DNA of 64,000 bases from JAXMAF01 sp046350555 (GCA_046350555.1 JAXMAF010000007.1:124001-188000); one strand, 5' to 3'. Numbered from the stretch's first letter, positions 38,440 through 47,668 are shown. Notes: generated from the letters alone by a model not told the origin. Made by a program: numbers and translations.

Positions 38440-39639
38440 CTACGCAGAGGGCCCCAGCACATGCCTGTTCTCGGCGAAGATCGCCTCCATGCGGTCGCGC
38501 AGCGGCGGGAACTCGCTTGAATCGAGCTGCGCCGCGGCGACGACGAGCATCTCGACGAGTCCGTGGAAGTCGTCGACGGAGACGAACTCGGGACCGACCT
38601 TCGCCGGGCGCTTCCCCGCGAGGACGCCGTCGATGTCGGTCATGTTGTGGTAGTTGCCCAGCGGCAGGCACAGACAGGTGCTCTCGTAGCCGTACGCGCT
38701 GAAGGCCGTCGCCTCGCATGCGCCGCCAGGCATGAGCTTGCGCTGGAACCTGAACGATGGCGTCCGCTTCTGGTGTTCAAGGTAGAGCTGGCCGAGCCGG
38801 TTGGTGAGCTCCGGCGAGAAGACGCTGAGACGATCGCCCACGCGCAGGATCGCCCCCGCACCGATGGGGCTGTCGCCGAAGCTGCGCGAGTTCTCGAGGC
38901 AGAGCAGCCGGGCGTCCTTCGGCACACCGCCGGCGCGGGCGGTTGCGATGGCGCCGACGAAGCCGACCTCCTCCGCGACCGTGAAGAGGACGCCGACATG
39001 CTCGAAGCCGGGCTTGCCCGCGACGAGCTCGAAGGCCGCGAGCGCCGCGGCGACGGCCGCGAGGTCGTCGCAGGCGTGCGTGCGCAGGTGGCGCCCGCCG
39101 CGCCGCGGCCGCCGACGTTCGCGATATGCGGCGTCGGAAGCCGCCCATCGGGCGATGTCGCCGACGTCGAGCCCCCGCGTGCCGCCCGCGACGCGCGCCC
39201 GGACGCGCTTGTACGGACGCGCGGCGGCGTCCATCGACTGGATGACGGCACGGCGCGAGCGGTCGGCGCGATCGACGACGTTCAACGCCGCGCCGACGAA
39301 GTACGGATCGTGCACGCCGCCACGGAACTCGAGCTCGATCGTTCGGGCGTCGACGACCTCGCGCACGACAAACGCCGGATGGTCCAGGTGCGCCGTGACG
39401 ATCAGCGGCCGGTGCGTCGGTGTGCGCCCGACCTTCCTCGTCACCGGTCCCTGGTGCAACAGCAGGTTGCCGACCGCGTCGGCGACGACCGCGATGCGCG
39501 CCTTGCGCTTCTTCGCCCACGCGAGGATCCACTCGATGACGCGATCCTCGCGACCGGCGGCGGTGGGGATCGCGGTGATCTCGAGGAGCCAGGATTCGAA
39601 CGTCGTGCGCTGGGCGGCGGACGCAAGCGGCAGAGGCAT
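38440..39639 (-). CDS. M42-family glutamyl aminopeptidase/endoglucanase-like metallopeptidase
   Basis: 399 residues. Cytoplasmic di-metal aminopeptidase of the M42 clan. Metal- and catalytic-site motifs in order: first His in VTAHLDHPAF, bridging Asp in HACDDLAAVAAAL, the Glu pair in TVAEEVGFVGAIA, a later metal Asp/Glu near CLENSRSF, and the last His near LPLGNYHNMT. The N-terminus begins ESWLLEITAIPTAAGREDRV as in other family members. The YRERRRPRRGGRHLRTH segment is unusually basic. Start chosen as ATG 39639; divergent from the ribB-like gene. Confidence 0.85.
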   Translation of the reverse strand: MPLPLASAAQRTTFESWLLEITAIPTAAGREDRVIEWILAWAKKRKARIAVVADAVGNLLLHQGPVTRKVGRTPTHRPLIVTAHLDHPAFVVREVVDARTIELEFRGGVHDPYFVGAALNVVDRADRSRRAVIQSMDAAARPYKRVRARVAGGTRGLDVGDIARWAASDAAYRERRRPRRGGRHLRTHACDDLAAVAAALAAFELVAGKPGFEHVGVLFTVAEEVGFVGAIATARAGGVPKDARLLCLENSRSFGDSPIGAGAILRVGDRLSVFSPELTNRLGQLYLEHQKRTPSFRFQRKLMPGGACEATAFSAYGYESTCLCLPLGNYHNMTDIDGVLAGKRPAKVGPEFVSVDDFHGLVEMLVVAAAQLDSSEFPPLRDRMEAIFAENRHVLGPSA

Positions 39640-39755
39640 GAGGGGATCGTACAGGTGGTGCGCGCGGGGCGCGGCGTGTCACAGCGAGTGTCGCCACAGA
39701 TGGCCGCGCGGACCGCCATGTGCATCCGGCACTCCCGGCGTAGGCTCTCCCCCCA

Positions 39756-40964
39756 ATGCCCCTGGCACCGATCCCCGAGATCCTCGACGAACTCCGCGCC
39801 GGCCGCGTGATCGTCCTCGTCGACGACGAGGACCGCGAGAACGAAGGCGACTTCATCTGCGCGGCCGAGTTCATCTCGGTCGAGATCATCAACTTCATGA
39901 CCCGTGTCGGCGCAGGCTACCTGTGCGTTCCGCTCACGAGCGAGGCGTGCGACCGCCTGGGGCTCGGCCCGCAGTCCGCGGTCAACACGTCGCTGCGCGG
40001 AACGCCGCTGACCGTGAGCGTCGACGGCCACCCGCGACACGGCGTCGGCACCGGGATCTCGGCCCGCGACCGCGTGAAGACGATCCAACTGCTGCTCGAC
40101 CCGAGGTCGACGCCCGACGACTTCGTCCGACCGGGACACATCAACCCGCTGCGCGCCCGCGACGGCGGCGTGCTCGTGCGCACCGGCCAGACCGAGGGAT
40201 CGGTGGATCTCTGCCGGCTCGCGGGACTGGGGCCTGCGGCGGTGCTCATCGAGATCGTCCGCGAGGATGGCGAGATGGCGCGCCGACCCGATCTCGACGT
40301 CATCTGCGCGAGGCACGGACTCAAGATGTGCTCCGTCGAGCAGATCATCGAATGGCGGCTGGCGCGCGAGGGACTCGTCGAGCGGATCGAACCGCGCCGC
40401 GGCGAGCCGATCGACACGCCACACGGACGGTTCAACCTCATCGCCTACCACAGCGCGGTCGATGCCCTGCCGCATCTGGCGCTGACCGTCGGCGGCGTCG
40501 GCGATCTCGGGCCCGACGGCCGGGCGACGACGCGCGATGAACCCGTGCTGGTCCGCATGCATCGCCGCGACCTGCTCGGCGACATCTTCGACGAACGCTC
40601 GCACGCGAGCGGCGAGCAGCTTCGCGCATCGCTTCGGATGATCCAGCGCGCCGGCAAGGGCGCGCTCGTCTACCTGCGCCCCGAGGGCGTCGGCGACGAT
40701 TGGCGCAGCCGGTTGCAGCAGATCCGGCGCGCCGTCCCCGCTGGCGACGGACGAACGCACGACGGCATGCCGGACCTCACCAGCGCCAACGGCCTCGGCG
40801 CCCGCGCCCAGCCGATGGACCAGCGCGAGTACGGCGTCGGCGGACAGATCCTCCGCGATCTCGGCCTGCGCCGGTTGCGCGTGCTGACCAACGCTCCCAA
40901 GCACCTGCCGGGACTGAGCGCGTTCGGACTCGAGATTGTCGAGAACGTCGCGATTGGAGCGTGA
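39756..40964 (+). CDS. ribB: 3,4-dihydroxy-2-butanone 4-phosphate synthase with degenerate GTP cyclohydrolase II domain
   Basis: 402 residues. The N-terminal domain makes the four-carbon riboflavin precursor from ribulose 5-phosphate: VLVDDEDRENEGDFICAAE (acidic metal loop), GVGTGISARDRVKTI, RPGHINPLRARDGGVL and TEGSVDLCRLAG are intact. The C-terminal half has the RibA fold (RMIQRAGKGALVYL, YGVGGQILRDLGLRRLRVLT) but the three zinc cysteines of the CLTGDxxxxxRCDCG motif are gone; the equivalent is DLLGDIFDERSHASG. GTP cyclohydrolase II activity is therefore unlikely. Degenerate RibBA hybrids are known in other bacteria. A separate RibA is expected elsewhere. Confidence 0.88.
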   Translation: MPLAPIPEILDELRAGRVIVLVDDEDRENEGDFICAAEFISVEIINFMTRVGAGYLCVPLTSEACDRLGLGPQSAVNTSLRGTPLTVSVDGHPRHGVGTGISARDRVKTIQLLLDPRSTPDDFVRPGHINPLRARDGGVLVRTGQTEGSVDLCRLAGLGPAAVLIEIVREDGEMARRPDLDVICARHGLKMCSVEQIIEWRLAREGLVERIEPRRGEPIDTPHGRFNLIAYHSAVDALPHLALTVGGVGDLGPDGRATTRDEPVLVRMHRRDLLGDIFDERSHASGEQLRASLRMIQRAGKGALVYLRPEGVGDDWRSRLQQIRRAVPAGDGRTHDGMPDLTSANGLGARAQPMDQREYGVGGQILRDLGLRRLRVLTNAPKHLPGLSAFGLEIVENVAIGA

Positions 40965-40989
40965 GTTGGCGCGCGGTGGGGAGAGCGGG

Positions 40990-41835
40990 GACGAAGGTCG
41001 GGGATTGGGCGTCGGGAGTCAGGAGTTCGGAATTGGGAGTCGGGGACGCCGTCCGACGGAGTGCGCGTCTTCAAGATGTCGATGCCGGTGTGCCCCGCAC
41101 GAACGCTGGCGCCGATGTCCCACGTGCGGCGAGGGGTGGCAACCAGGAATCAGGAGTCAGGAATCAGGAGTCAGGAATCAGGAGTCGGGGACTCCGTCCG
41201 ACGGCGTGCGCGTCTTCAAGATGTCGATGCCGGTGTGCCCCGCACGAACGCTGGCGCCGATGTCCCACGTGCGGCGAAGGGCGGTAACCAGTAACCAGTA
41301 ACCAGTAACCAGGAACCAGTAACCAGGAACTCGGAATCAGGAGTCGGGGACTCCGTCCGACGGCGCGCGTCTTCAAGATGTCGATGCCAGTGTGCTACGC
41401 ACGAACGCCGATGCCGGTGTGCCCCGCACGAACGCTGGCGCCGATGTCCCACGTGCGCCCGTGGTGCGCCCAATGGCCCGCAAGTCCGCCGCCCGCGCAG
41501 CGGCGGCCTCCTGATTCCCCACACCGGCGCCGATGTCCCACGTGCGCGCCCCATGGTGCGCCCAATGGCCCGCAAGTCCGCCGCCCGCGCAGCGGCGGCT
41601 TCCTGATTCCCCACACCGGCGCCGATGTCCCACGTGCGCGCCCGTCGTGAGCCCAATGGCCCGCAAATCCGACGCCGCGCAGCGGCGGCTTCCTGATTCC
41701 TCCACACCGGCGTCAATGTCCCACGTGCGCTTCCGTCGTGCGGCCCCATGGTCCGCAAGTCCGCCGCCCGCGAAGCGGCGGCTTCCGATTCCCCACACCG
41801 GCGCCGATGTCCCACATGCGCTCCCGTCGTGGCGC
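40990..41835 (+). repeat. Repeat family B array between ribB and the sigma factor gene
   Basis: Three b1 modules (GGGACTCCGTCCGACGG-type palindrome at about 41042, 41188 and 41348, each running to GATGTCCCACGTGCG) separated by heptamers (AACCAGG, AATCAGG, AGTCAGG). Then come four b3 modules of about 90 bp (41457, 41546, 41639, 41731), each with CCAATGGCCCGCAAGTCC, a GCCGCCCGCGCAGCGGCGGC hairpin and CACACCGGCGCCGATGTCCC. Open frames across it are broken by indels between copies, so it is not coding. It fills nearly all of the 907-bp gap. Confidence 0.9.
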
Positions 41836-41871
41836 AGGATGGGCTCCGGGTCGTCGTATCCTCATGCGTCC

Positions 41872-42606
41872 ATGGTCCCAGCCGACCCAAACCTCGCCCA
41901 GACCGATTGGTCGATGATCGGGCGGGTCTCGAGTCCGGACGAGGCCGCGGCGGCGGAGGCGCTGGAGCGTGTCGTGCGGCGCTACTGGCCTGCGGTCTAC
42001 GCCTTCATCCGGCGCACGGGGCGCGACGTGCACGAGTCGTCCGACCTGTCGCAGGCCTTCGTCGCCGAGGTCATGCTGCGAAGGCAGTTGATCGAGGGCG
42101 CGGACCGTCGCAAGGGGCGGTTCCGGCACCTGCTGCTGCGCAGCCTCCGCAACTTCCTCCACGAGCAGCATCGCTTCGCGACGCGCTGGAAGCGAAATCC
42201 CAGGGAGTCGCTGCTGATCCCGCTCGATGCGATCGCCGAGCCACGGGCGCCGCAGGAAGCGGACTCGCCGGATGCGGCCTTCGATCGCGCGTGGTGCCAG
42301 ACGCTGGTGAAGGGCGTGCTGAGCCGGGTGCAGGAGGAGTGCCAGCGCGAGGGGCTCGATCTTCACTGGCAGGTCTTCGAGGCTCGCGTCGTCCGCCCGG
42401 TGCTCCATGGGACCGAGCCGATCGAGTACCGCCAGCTCGCCGAGGAACTCGACCTTCCCGGCCCCGGCCAGGCGGCGAACCTGCTCGTCACGGTGAAGCG
42501 ACGGTTTGCGCGGGCACTTCGCAAGGAGATCGCCGCGACGGTGATGCACGCCGACGAGATCGAGCCCGAGGTTCGCGACGTCCTGCGGCTTCTCGAGGAC
42601 GCCTGA
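41872..42606 (+). CDS. ECF-type RNA polymerase sigma factor (planctomycete group)
   Basis: 244 residues from ATG 41872 (MVPADPNLAQTDWSMI). Region 2 is ALERVVRRYWPAVYAFIRRT with SSDLSQAFVAEVMLRRQLIE and GRFRHLLLRSLRNFLHEQHR. Region 4 is IEYRQLAEELDLPGPGQAAN with LLVTVKRRFARALRKEI. The long linker between regions and the DLSQAFVAEVMLR wording are typical of planctomycete ECF groups that work with serine/threonine kinases rather than anti-sigma factors; no kinase gene is adjacent here. The next gene starts 15 bp downstream and is probably co-transcribed. Confidence 0.88.
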   Translation: MVPADPNLAQTDWSMIGRVSSPDEAAAAEALERVVRRYWPAVYAFIRRTGRDVHESSDLSQAFVAEVMLRRQLIEGADRRKGRFRHLLLRSLRNFLHEQHRFATRWKRNPRESLLIPLDAIAEPRAPQEADSPDAAFDRAWCQTLVKGVLSRVQEECQREGLDLHWQVFEARVVRPVLHGTEPIEYRQLAEELDLPGPGQAANLLVTVKRRFARALRKEIAATVMHADEIEPEVRDVLRLLEDA

Positions 42607-42621
42607 CCCGCGTTTCGCCCC

Positions 42622-43218
42622 ATGGTCGAGGATCGCTCCATGCCGTCCGACACGATGAACCGTGCGAACCCCGACGAGCCGCCCGATCGGCGCCGCGTCG
42701 ACGTGACGGTCGGGCCGGTGGCGGTGCCAGTGCCGGCGCCCGCGGCGCCCCTCGGAGCGGCTGCGCCGCCGACCCCGGGCGCGCCCAATGCACCCGGCAC
42801 GGACGGCTGGGCCACGGCGCAGGGTCCACCGCGACGACGCCACCTCGAGTGGGCCGCGGCGGCGTGCGGCGATCCGGCGATGTCCGCGGCGGACTGGCTG
42901 GCCGACGACATCCTCCCGGGAAGCGGCGGTGCGTTGGCGCTGGTGGGCGACCCCGCGACGCCGCTCGAGGCGCTTCGCCGCGCGAAGGACGCCTTCAAGA
43001 CGATGCGGATCATGGGCGAGCAGACGGCCGACCGTCGTCTCGGCGCGCGGCTCTATCTCGCGGCGATCGCCTCGGCCCTGGCATTCCACGACCAGCGAAT
43101 CAGCGCCCAGAGCGACGAGGCCCTGGCCCGCGCCCTCGAGCGGGCGCGCGACGACGGCGATGAGCCCCTGCCACTGCGGCACCTGGCGACGGTGGCGCTG
43201 CGGAAGCTCGCGAAGTAG
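42622..43218 (+). CDS. Protein of unknown function, downstream of the sigma factor
   Basis: 198 residues (192 if ATG 42640 is used). The first 70 residues are Pro/Ala-rich and disordered (VPVPAPAAPLGAAAPPTPG). The rest is helical (EWAAAACGDPAMSAADWLAD, TPLEALRRAKDAFKTMRIMG, RRLGARLYLAAIASALAFHD, SDEALARALERARDDG). No family recognised. Its position suggests a link with the sigma factor, but no anti-sigma motif or TM helix is present. Confidence 0.6.
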   Translation: MVEDRSMPSDTMNRANPDEPPDRRRVDVTVGPVAVPVPAPAAPLGAAAPPTPGAPNAPGTDGWATAQGPPRRRHLEWAAAACGDPAMSAADWLADDILPGSGGALALVGDPATPLEALRRAKDAFKTMRIMGEQTADRRLGARLYLAAIASALAFHDQRISAQSDEALARALERARDDGDEPLPLRHLATVALRKLAK

Positions 43219-43340
43219 CGGCGAGGGCTCCCTTGTCGAGCGCGCCGGCTTCGCGCCCAATCGCGCGGACTCGACTGGACCCGACGACGGGCCGGACGCG
43301 ACGCGTCGACGGCACCTGCATCGATCGGCCTCGCGCGCTC

Positions 43341-43446
43341 ATGCGCGTCCCAGTTGACTCTCGCGCCCGACCCAACCCAGCTCCGCCGTGAGACGCCGCT
43401 GTGGGCAAACGGGGTCGGACGCATGGAGGTCCACTGGAATCCGTGT
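43341..43446 (+). repeat. Dispersed repeat family A, reference full copy
   Basis: Begins ATGCGCGTCCCAGTTGACTC, passes CGCCGTGAGACGCCGCTGTG and ends ATGGAGGTCCACTGGAATCC plus GTGT. Ends are imperfect inverted repeats. It abuts the stop codon of the lipoprotein gene (stop complement 43446-43448). Confidence 0.88.
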
Positions 43447-43892
43447 CACCTGCGCTGCGTCGTCGGATCGATGTCGATCGTCTCCGACCGAATCGTGATG
43501 AGGCCGATCAGGAGGGTGTGATCGTCGAGCTGGAGCTCGACCAGCCGGATCGGCGTCGGCTTGAAGCGGCGAAGGAGACCGTCGCGATTCGGACCGTTGC
43601 CCCAGTAGTCCCAGAAGCCGGTGATGTCGACGAAGAGCGTCTGCCCCGCCGCAAACCCGTCGATGTGCTGCATGTACCGCTGGTTGATCCAGAGGTCGCA
43701 CGGGCCGAAGCTCGTGATCGTCGCGTTCACCAGTCGCAGCGTGTTGCCCTCGCGGAAGACCTCGATGTCCGCCGGCGTGCGCGCCTCGTGCAGCGAACGC
43801 GGATAGGGTCGCGTGGCCTTGGTCGGCTCGTAAGGAACCGTGCGGCAGGATGCGAGCATCGCAAGCAGGAGGATGACGGGCGGACGGAGCAC
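43446..43892 (-). CDS. Small lipoprotein of unknown function
   Basis: 148 residues. The lipobox signal is ILLLAMLASCRT. The mature domain is beta-rich (VFREGNTLRLVNATITSFGP, CDLWINQRYMQHIDGFAAG, VELQLDDHTLLIGLITIRSE). The LWINQRY and GFWDYWG segments recur in planctomycete lipoproteins but no function is known to me. Located 141 bp downstream of thyX on the same strand. Confidence 0.7.
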   Translation of the reverse strand: MLRPPVILLLAMLASCRTVPYEPTKATRPYPRSLHEARTPADIEVFREGNTLRLVNATITSFGPCDLWINQRYMQHIDGFAAGQTLFVDITGFWDYWGNGPNRDGLLRRFKPTPIRLVELQLDDHTLLIGLITIRSETIDIDPTTQRR

Positions 43893-44033
43893 GATGGTGG
43901 ACGAGGAGGTCGGCGTGACGATCGGGGCGATGCGGCGAGAGCGGGGCGTCGAATCGAGGGTGTTGCGTACGGGGCGATGCGCTCGTCTCGTCGACGACCG
44001 GGCGCGAGGCCTGGCGGCGGGCCTCGTCGGCGT

Positions 44034-44939
44034 TCACGGACCCAGGCCGAGCCTCGCCCGCTTGGCTTCCCATTCGGCGTGCTCGCGCTTGTTGTCTCCC
44101 CGCAGCGGCTGCCCGGAGCGGATCGCCTCGATCTCGAGCGCCGTGAGCTGCATCGCGTCGAGCCGATAGTCGATGAAGGCCTCGCAGGCCACGGGCACGA
44201 TCGGCTGGATGAGCGCGAACATGGCGTTGGCGAAGTCCTGGATCTCCTTCTGCGCATGTGGATCCATGCGCAGCGAGAGGAAGTGGAAGATGTTGTGCAG
44301 GTCGCACTTCCAGTACCACTCGGTGTAGACGCTTACGGGAAGCACCGCGCGGGCGAGCTCGCGGGCGAGGCCCTTCTCGGTGAGTCGCAGGTACTCCTGG
44401 TAGTTGGCCTCGGCGCGCTCGAGCAGTTCCAGGAACTCCTCGGCGGTCGCGGAATCGACGGGATCGTCGCCGCCCTGGCGGTTGGTCGAGCTCTGCTGGC
44501 GGATGTTCTCGATCGTCGGTCGATAGAACCGGTCGGGCACGATCGAGTAGCGCGCCGAGTACTCGTTCACGTTCGCGGTGCGATGCCGGATCCACTGCCG
44601 CGCGACGAAGATCGGCATCGCGATGTGGAACTTGAACTCGACCATCTCCAGCGGCGTCGTGTGCCGATGGCGCATCAGGTATCGCACGAGCCCACGGTCC
44701 TCGCTCACCTTCTTCGTCCCCTCGCCGTAGGAGACGCGGGCTGCCTGCACGATGGCGAAGTCGGCCGTCTTGCCCTGCGGCACCAGCCGCGGCATCGCAT
44801 CGACGAGGGCGACGAAGCCCTGTTCGTGGACCGGCAGCTCCCATCGCGCGGCGCCGGCCATGACGTCGACGAGCGGCGTCTCGGGCGCAACGGAGCGGAT
44901 GGCGGCGGTGGTCGGGGCGGGCACGGAGGAGGAGGGCAT
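44034..44939 (-). CDS. thyX: FAD-dependent thymidylate synthase
   Basis: 301 residues from ATG 44939, preceded by GGAGGAG-type purines on the other strand's complement. Converts dUMP to dTMP using methylenetetrahydrofolate and FADH2. The signature RHRxxxxNExSxRY is present as RHRTANVNEYSARY (residues 118-131). Other family motifs: ARVSYGEG, LMRHRHTTPLEMVEF, VSVYTEWYWKCDLHNIFHFL and RMDPHAQKEIQ. The N-terminal extension of about 30 residues is not conserved in the family. ThyA is not in the window. Confidence 0.95.
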   Translation of the reverse strand: MPSSSVPAPTTAAIRSVAPETPLVDVMAGAARWELPVHEQGFVALVDAMPRLVPQGKTADFAIVQAARVSYGEGTKKVSEDRGLVRYLMRHRHTTPLEMVEFKFHIAMPIFVARQWIRHRTANVNEYSARYSIVPDRFYRPTIENIRQQSSTNRQGGDDPVDSATAEEFLELLERAEANYQEYLRLTEKGLARELARAVLPVSVYTEWYWKCDLHNIFHFLSLRMDPHAQKEIQDFANAMFALIQPIVPVACEAFIDYRLDAMQLTALEIEAIRSGQPLRGDNKREHAEWEAKRARLGLGP

Positions 44940-45107
44940 CGCGGGTCGGATGCGAAGCGCGGATCCTACTCGCAGTGGGCCCCATCGACCGTGCCACGCG
45001 GCCTCCGCCCGGCGCAACGAGGCTCGGCGACGACGCACGCGCCCGGCGCGACGAACGTCGGCGACGCACCGGACGGCGCGGATGGGCGGAGCGGGCTCGA
45101 TCCACGT
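44940..45107. other. Short intergenic gap
   Basis: 168 bp upstream of thyX. Contains the presumed thyX promoter; nothing distinctive recognised. Confidence 0.4.
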
Positions 45108-45620
45108 TCATCGGCTGGACGCGGGGGCCGCCGTCGCCAGCGCGTCGGCCCGGCCGCGAAGCCAGCCATTGACGTCGGCAAGCGTGCCGACCCCGGTCGG
45201 ATGCCCGCCCGGCGTCACGTTCGGCGGCTGCCGTGGATCGCCGGAGAACTCGACGACGAGGCGCTTGAGCGCCGCATCGATCCGCGCGTTCCACGCAACG
45301 GCGCCTTCCGCCGAGCCGATGGTCGGATCGAGCCCGGCCTCCTCGATCGTCGCCGGCCACCGCGCGGGTGACTGCGTGTCGGGCGCGATGGCCGCCGCGA
45401 ATCCCTCGTGAAGCTGGGCGGCGCTCGTCGGAAACGCGAGGCGCCGATCGACCGACACGAGCACGGCCCATCCAACCACGCGCACGTCGACATCCGTCGC
45501 CGCGGCGTCCTGGCGGACGTCGCGTACCACGAAACGCGAGAAGATCGCCGTGCCGATCATCGCCGCGACGAAGATCGCGAGGAAGATGCGGGCGCCGATC
45601 CTGGAGGCGGAGGTGGGCAC
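45108..45620 (-). CDS. Single-pass membrane protein of unknown function
   Basis: 170 residues from a GTG at 45620. One N-terminal TM helix (FLAIFVAAMIGTAIFSRFVV) then an extracytoplasmic domain (VGWAVLVSVDRRLAFPTSAA, ARIDAALKRLVVEFSGDPRQ, PGGHPTGVGTLADVNGWLRG). No known family. It follows the ABC ATPase gene by 74 bp on the same strand and may be co-transcribed. Confidence 0.6.
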   Translation of the reverse strand: MPTSASRIGARIFLAIFVAAMIGTAIFSRFVVRDVRQDAAATDVDVRVVGWAVLVSVDRRLAFPTSAAQLHEGFAAAIAPDTQSPARWPATIEEAGLDPTIGSAEGAVAWNARIDAALKRLVVEFSGDPRQPPNVTPGGHPTGVGTLADVNGWLRGRADALATAAPASSR

Positions 45621-45694
45621 GGGTCGGCGCTTGGTCGGTGTGATCGGGAATCGACGACGCGGGCGTGGCGCGCGGCCGCGCCACGCCGCCAGGG

Positions 45695-46531
45695 CTAACG
45701 CAGCGCCGGCTTCCGTCGCCGCGGATCCGGCTCGGGCACCGCGCTGAGCAGCGCCTGCGTGTACGGGTGCTTCGGCTCGTGGATGATCTGGCTGCGCGGG
45801 CCCTCCTCCACGATCCGGCCCTGGTACATGACCGCGATGCGGTCGCAGATGTGGTGGATGACGGCCATGTCGTGGCTGATGAAGAGGTACGAGAGCCCGA
45901 ACTCGTCCTGGAGATCCTTCAGCAGGTTCAGGATCTGCGACTGGATCGAGACATCGAGCGCCGACGTCGGCTCGTCGCAGACGATGACCTTCGGATTGAG
46001 CGCGAGCGCCCGCGCAATCCCGATGCGCTGCCGCTGTCCGCCCGAGAATTCGTGTGGGTAGCGATCGGCCGCGTCGGCCCACAGGCCGCATCGCTCGAGG
46101 AGTTCCGAGACGCGCTCGCGCAGGGCGTCGCCCGTGGCGATGCCGTGCACCTCCAGCGGCTCGCCCACGATCCGCCCGACGCGCATGCGCGGATTCAGCG
46201 AGCCGCCGGGATCCTGGAAGATGATCTGAAGCTCGCGCCGAAGCCGGCGCATCTCCGCCGCGGGCATCGCGAGCACGTCGCGCCCGCGGTACACCACCTC
46301 GCCGCCGGTCGCGGGAATCAGGCGGAGGATCGTGCGGCCGACCGTCGTCTTGCCGCAGCCCGACTCTCCCACCAGCCCCAGCGTCTCGCCCTCGGCGAGG
46401 TCGAAGCTGACGCCGTCGACCGCCTTGACCTGGTCCACCACGCGCCGAAGCACGCCGCGCCGCACGGGAAAGTACGCGCGCAGGTCGCGGACCGAGAGCA
46501 GCGGAGCCGTGGCGGCGGGATCGGACGACAC
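45695..46531 (-). CDS. Oligopeptide/dipeptide ABC transporter ATP-binding protein (OppF/DppF-like)
   Basis: 278 residues from a GTG at 46531; upstream reading frame is repeat sequence. Walker A GESGCGKT (55-62), Q-loop IIFQDPGGSLNPRM, signature SGGQRQRIGIARAL, Walker B VIVCDEPTSALDVSIQSQIL, H-loop LFISHDMAVIHHI, and the OppF-family tail KHPYTQALLSAVPEPDP. Energises peptide uptake with permeases and a binding protein, none of which are encoded nearby, so it is an orphan subunit here. The divergent gap to the next operon is filled by family B repeats. Confidence 0.9.
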   Translation of the reverse strand: MSSDPAATAPLLSVRDLRAYFPVRRGVLRRVVDQVKAVDGVSFDLAEGETLGLVGESGCGKTTVGRTILRLIPATGGEVVYRGRDVLAMPAAEMRRLRRELQIIFQDPGGSLNPRMRVGRIVGEPLEVHGIATGDALRERVSELLERCGLWADAADRYPHEFSGGQRQRIGIARALALNPKVIVCDEPTSALDVSIQSQILNLLKDLQDEFGLSYLFISHDMAVIHHICDRIAVMYQGRIVEEGPRSQIIHEPKHPYTQALLSAVPEPDPRRRKPALR

Positions 46532-46564
46532 GCCCGATCGTAGTGAGGCGGCACCGCGGACGGC

Positions 46565-47150
46565 GGACTTGCGGGCCGCCAAGCCGCAGGTGGGACATCG
46601 ACGCCGGCGCGGGGAATCGAAGCCGCCGCTACGCGGCGGCGGGACTTGCGGGCCATTGGGCGCACCACGGATGCGCACGTGGGACATCGACGCCGGTGTA
46701 GGGGAATCCGGAAGCCGCCGCGCGGCGTCGGATTTGCGGGCCGTGGGGCGCACCACGGGCACGTGGGACATCGACGCCTGCGGCTCGCACGGGGCACACC
46801 GGCGTTGACATCGTCGAAGGCGCCCTCCGTCGGACGGAGTCCCCGACTCCTGATTCCTAGTTCACTGGTTACTGGTTACTGGTTGCTGGCTACCACTCCT
46901 CGCCTCACGTGGGACACGGACGCCGGTGTGGGGGAATCAGGAAGCCGCCGCTACGCGGCGGCGGACTTGCGGGCCATTGGGCGCACCACCGGCGCGCACG
47001 TGGGACATCGACGCCTGCGGCTCGCGCGGGGCACACCGGCATCGACATCGTGAACACGCACTCCGTCGGACGGAGTCCCCGACTCCTGATTCCGAGTTCC
47101 TGGTTCCTAGTTCCTGGTTCCTAGTTCCTGGTTGCTGGTTACTCCTGTCG
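46565..47150 (-). repeat. Repeat family B array in a divergent promoter gap
   Basis: Minus-orientation modules: three b3 copies (centred near 46650, 46735 and 46970, each with CTTGCGGGCCATTGGGCGCA or a variant) and two b1 copies (palindromes CTCCGTCGGACGGAG at about 46834 and 47063). Heptamers between them read GGTTACT, GGTTCCT and AGTTCCT. It lies between the divergent ABC ATPase and dehydratase genes, so both promoters must sit within or at the edge of it. Confidence 0.88.
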
Positions 47151-47177
47151 GTCCCTCCCCCTACGCTCGTCGCTCCA

Positions 47178-47606
47178 GTGCGCTTCCAGCTCGTCGACAT
47201 CGTCCTCGAACAGTCGCCAGATCGCATCGTGGCGATCAAGAACGTGAGCGCCGCCGAGGAGTACCTCGCGGATCACTTTCCGGGATTCCCAGTCCTCCCC
47301 GGCGTCTTCATGATCGAGGCGATGGTGCAGGCGGCGCGGCGGATCCTGGCCGCGGAAGGCGCTCCGCGCCACGTGCTCGGCGGGGTTCGCGCCCTTCGCT
47401 ACGGCAGCTTCGTGCGGCCCGGCGAGGCGCTGCGGGTCGAGGTCGCGGTCGACCGGCGGCTGCCCGACGGTGCGGTGCAATTCAAGGGCACCGGCACGGT
47501 CGTGCGGCGCTCGCCGGACGGGCAGCCGACAAAGGCGGCCGACAACGACACGGCGGTGGCCGGACGGTTTACCATGCGTCCCTTGCGGCGCGATCCGGTC
47601 GCGTGA
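47178..47606 (+). CDS. FabZ-like 3-hydroxyacyl-ACP dehydratase
   Basis: 142 residues from a GTG at 47178. Hot-dog fold protein with the FabZ active-site pattern HFPGFPVLPGVFMIEAM, containing the catalytic His and Glu, and ALRYGSFVRPGEALRVEV in place of the usual KFRRPVxPGD segment. It is followed 62 bp later by an acyl carrier protein gene and then a second FabZ-like gene, a three-gene cluster that probably handles a hydroxyacyl-ACP chain, for fatty acid or special lipid synthesis. Whether it replaces the housekeeping FabZ is not known. Confidence 0.8.
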   Translation: MRFQLVDIVLEQSPDRIVAIKNVSAAEEYLADHFPGFPVLPGVFMIEAMVQAARRILAAEGAPRHVLGGVRALRYGSFVRPGEALRVEVAVDRRLPDGAVQFKGTGTVVRRSPDGQPTKAADNDTAVAGRFTMRPLRRDPVA

Positions 47607-47668
47607 GCGAATCGACCGCAGGCGCGGAGCGCCCGTCGATCCGTCCAAGGCCCAATTGGAGATTCCAG

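Noticed and set aside
37600..38440. Complete integron with integrase
   Set aside because: Only one attC-like site and one gene are visible; no tyrosine recombinase is encoded in the window.
41061..41890. Possible CRISPR array in the regularly spaced repeats
   Set aside because: Repeats are 90 bp or longer, spacers are low-complexity heptamers and there are no cas genes.
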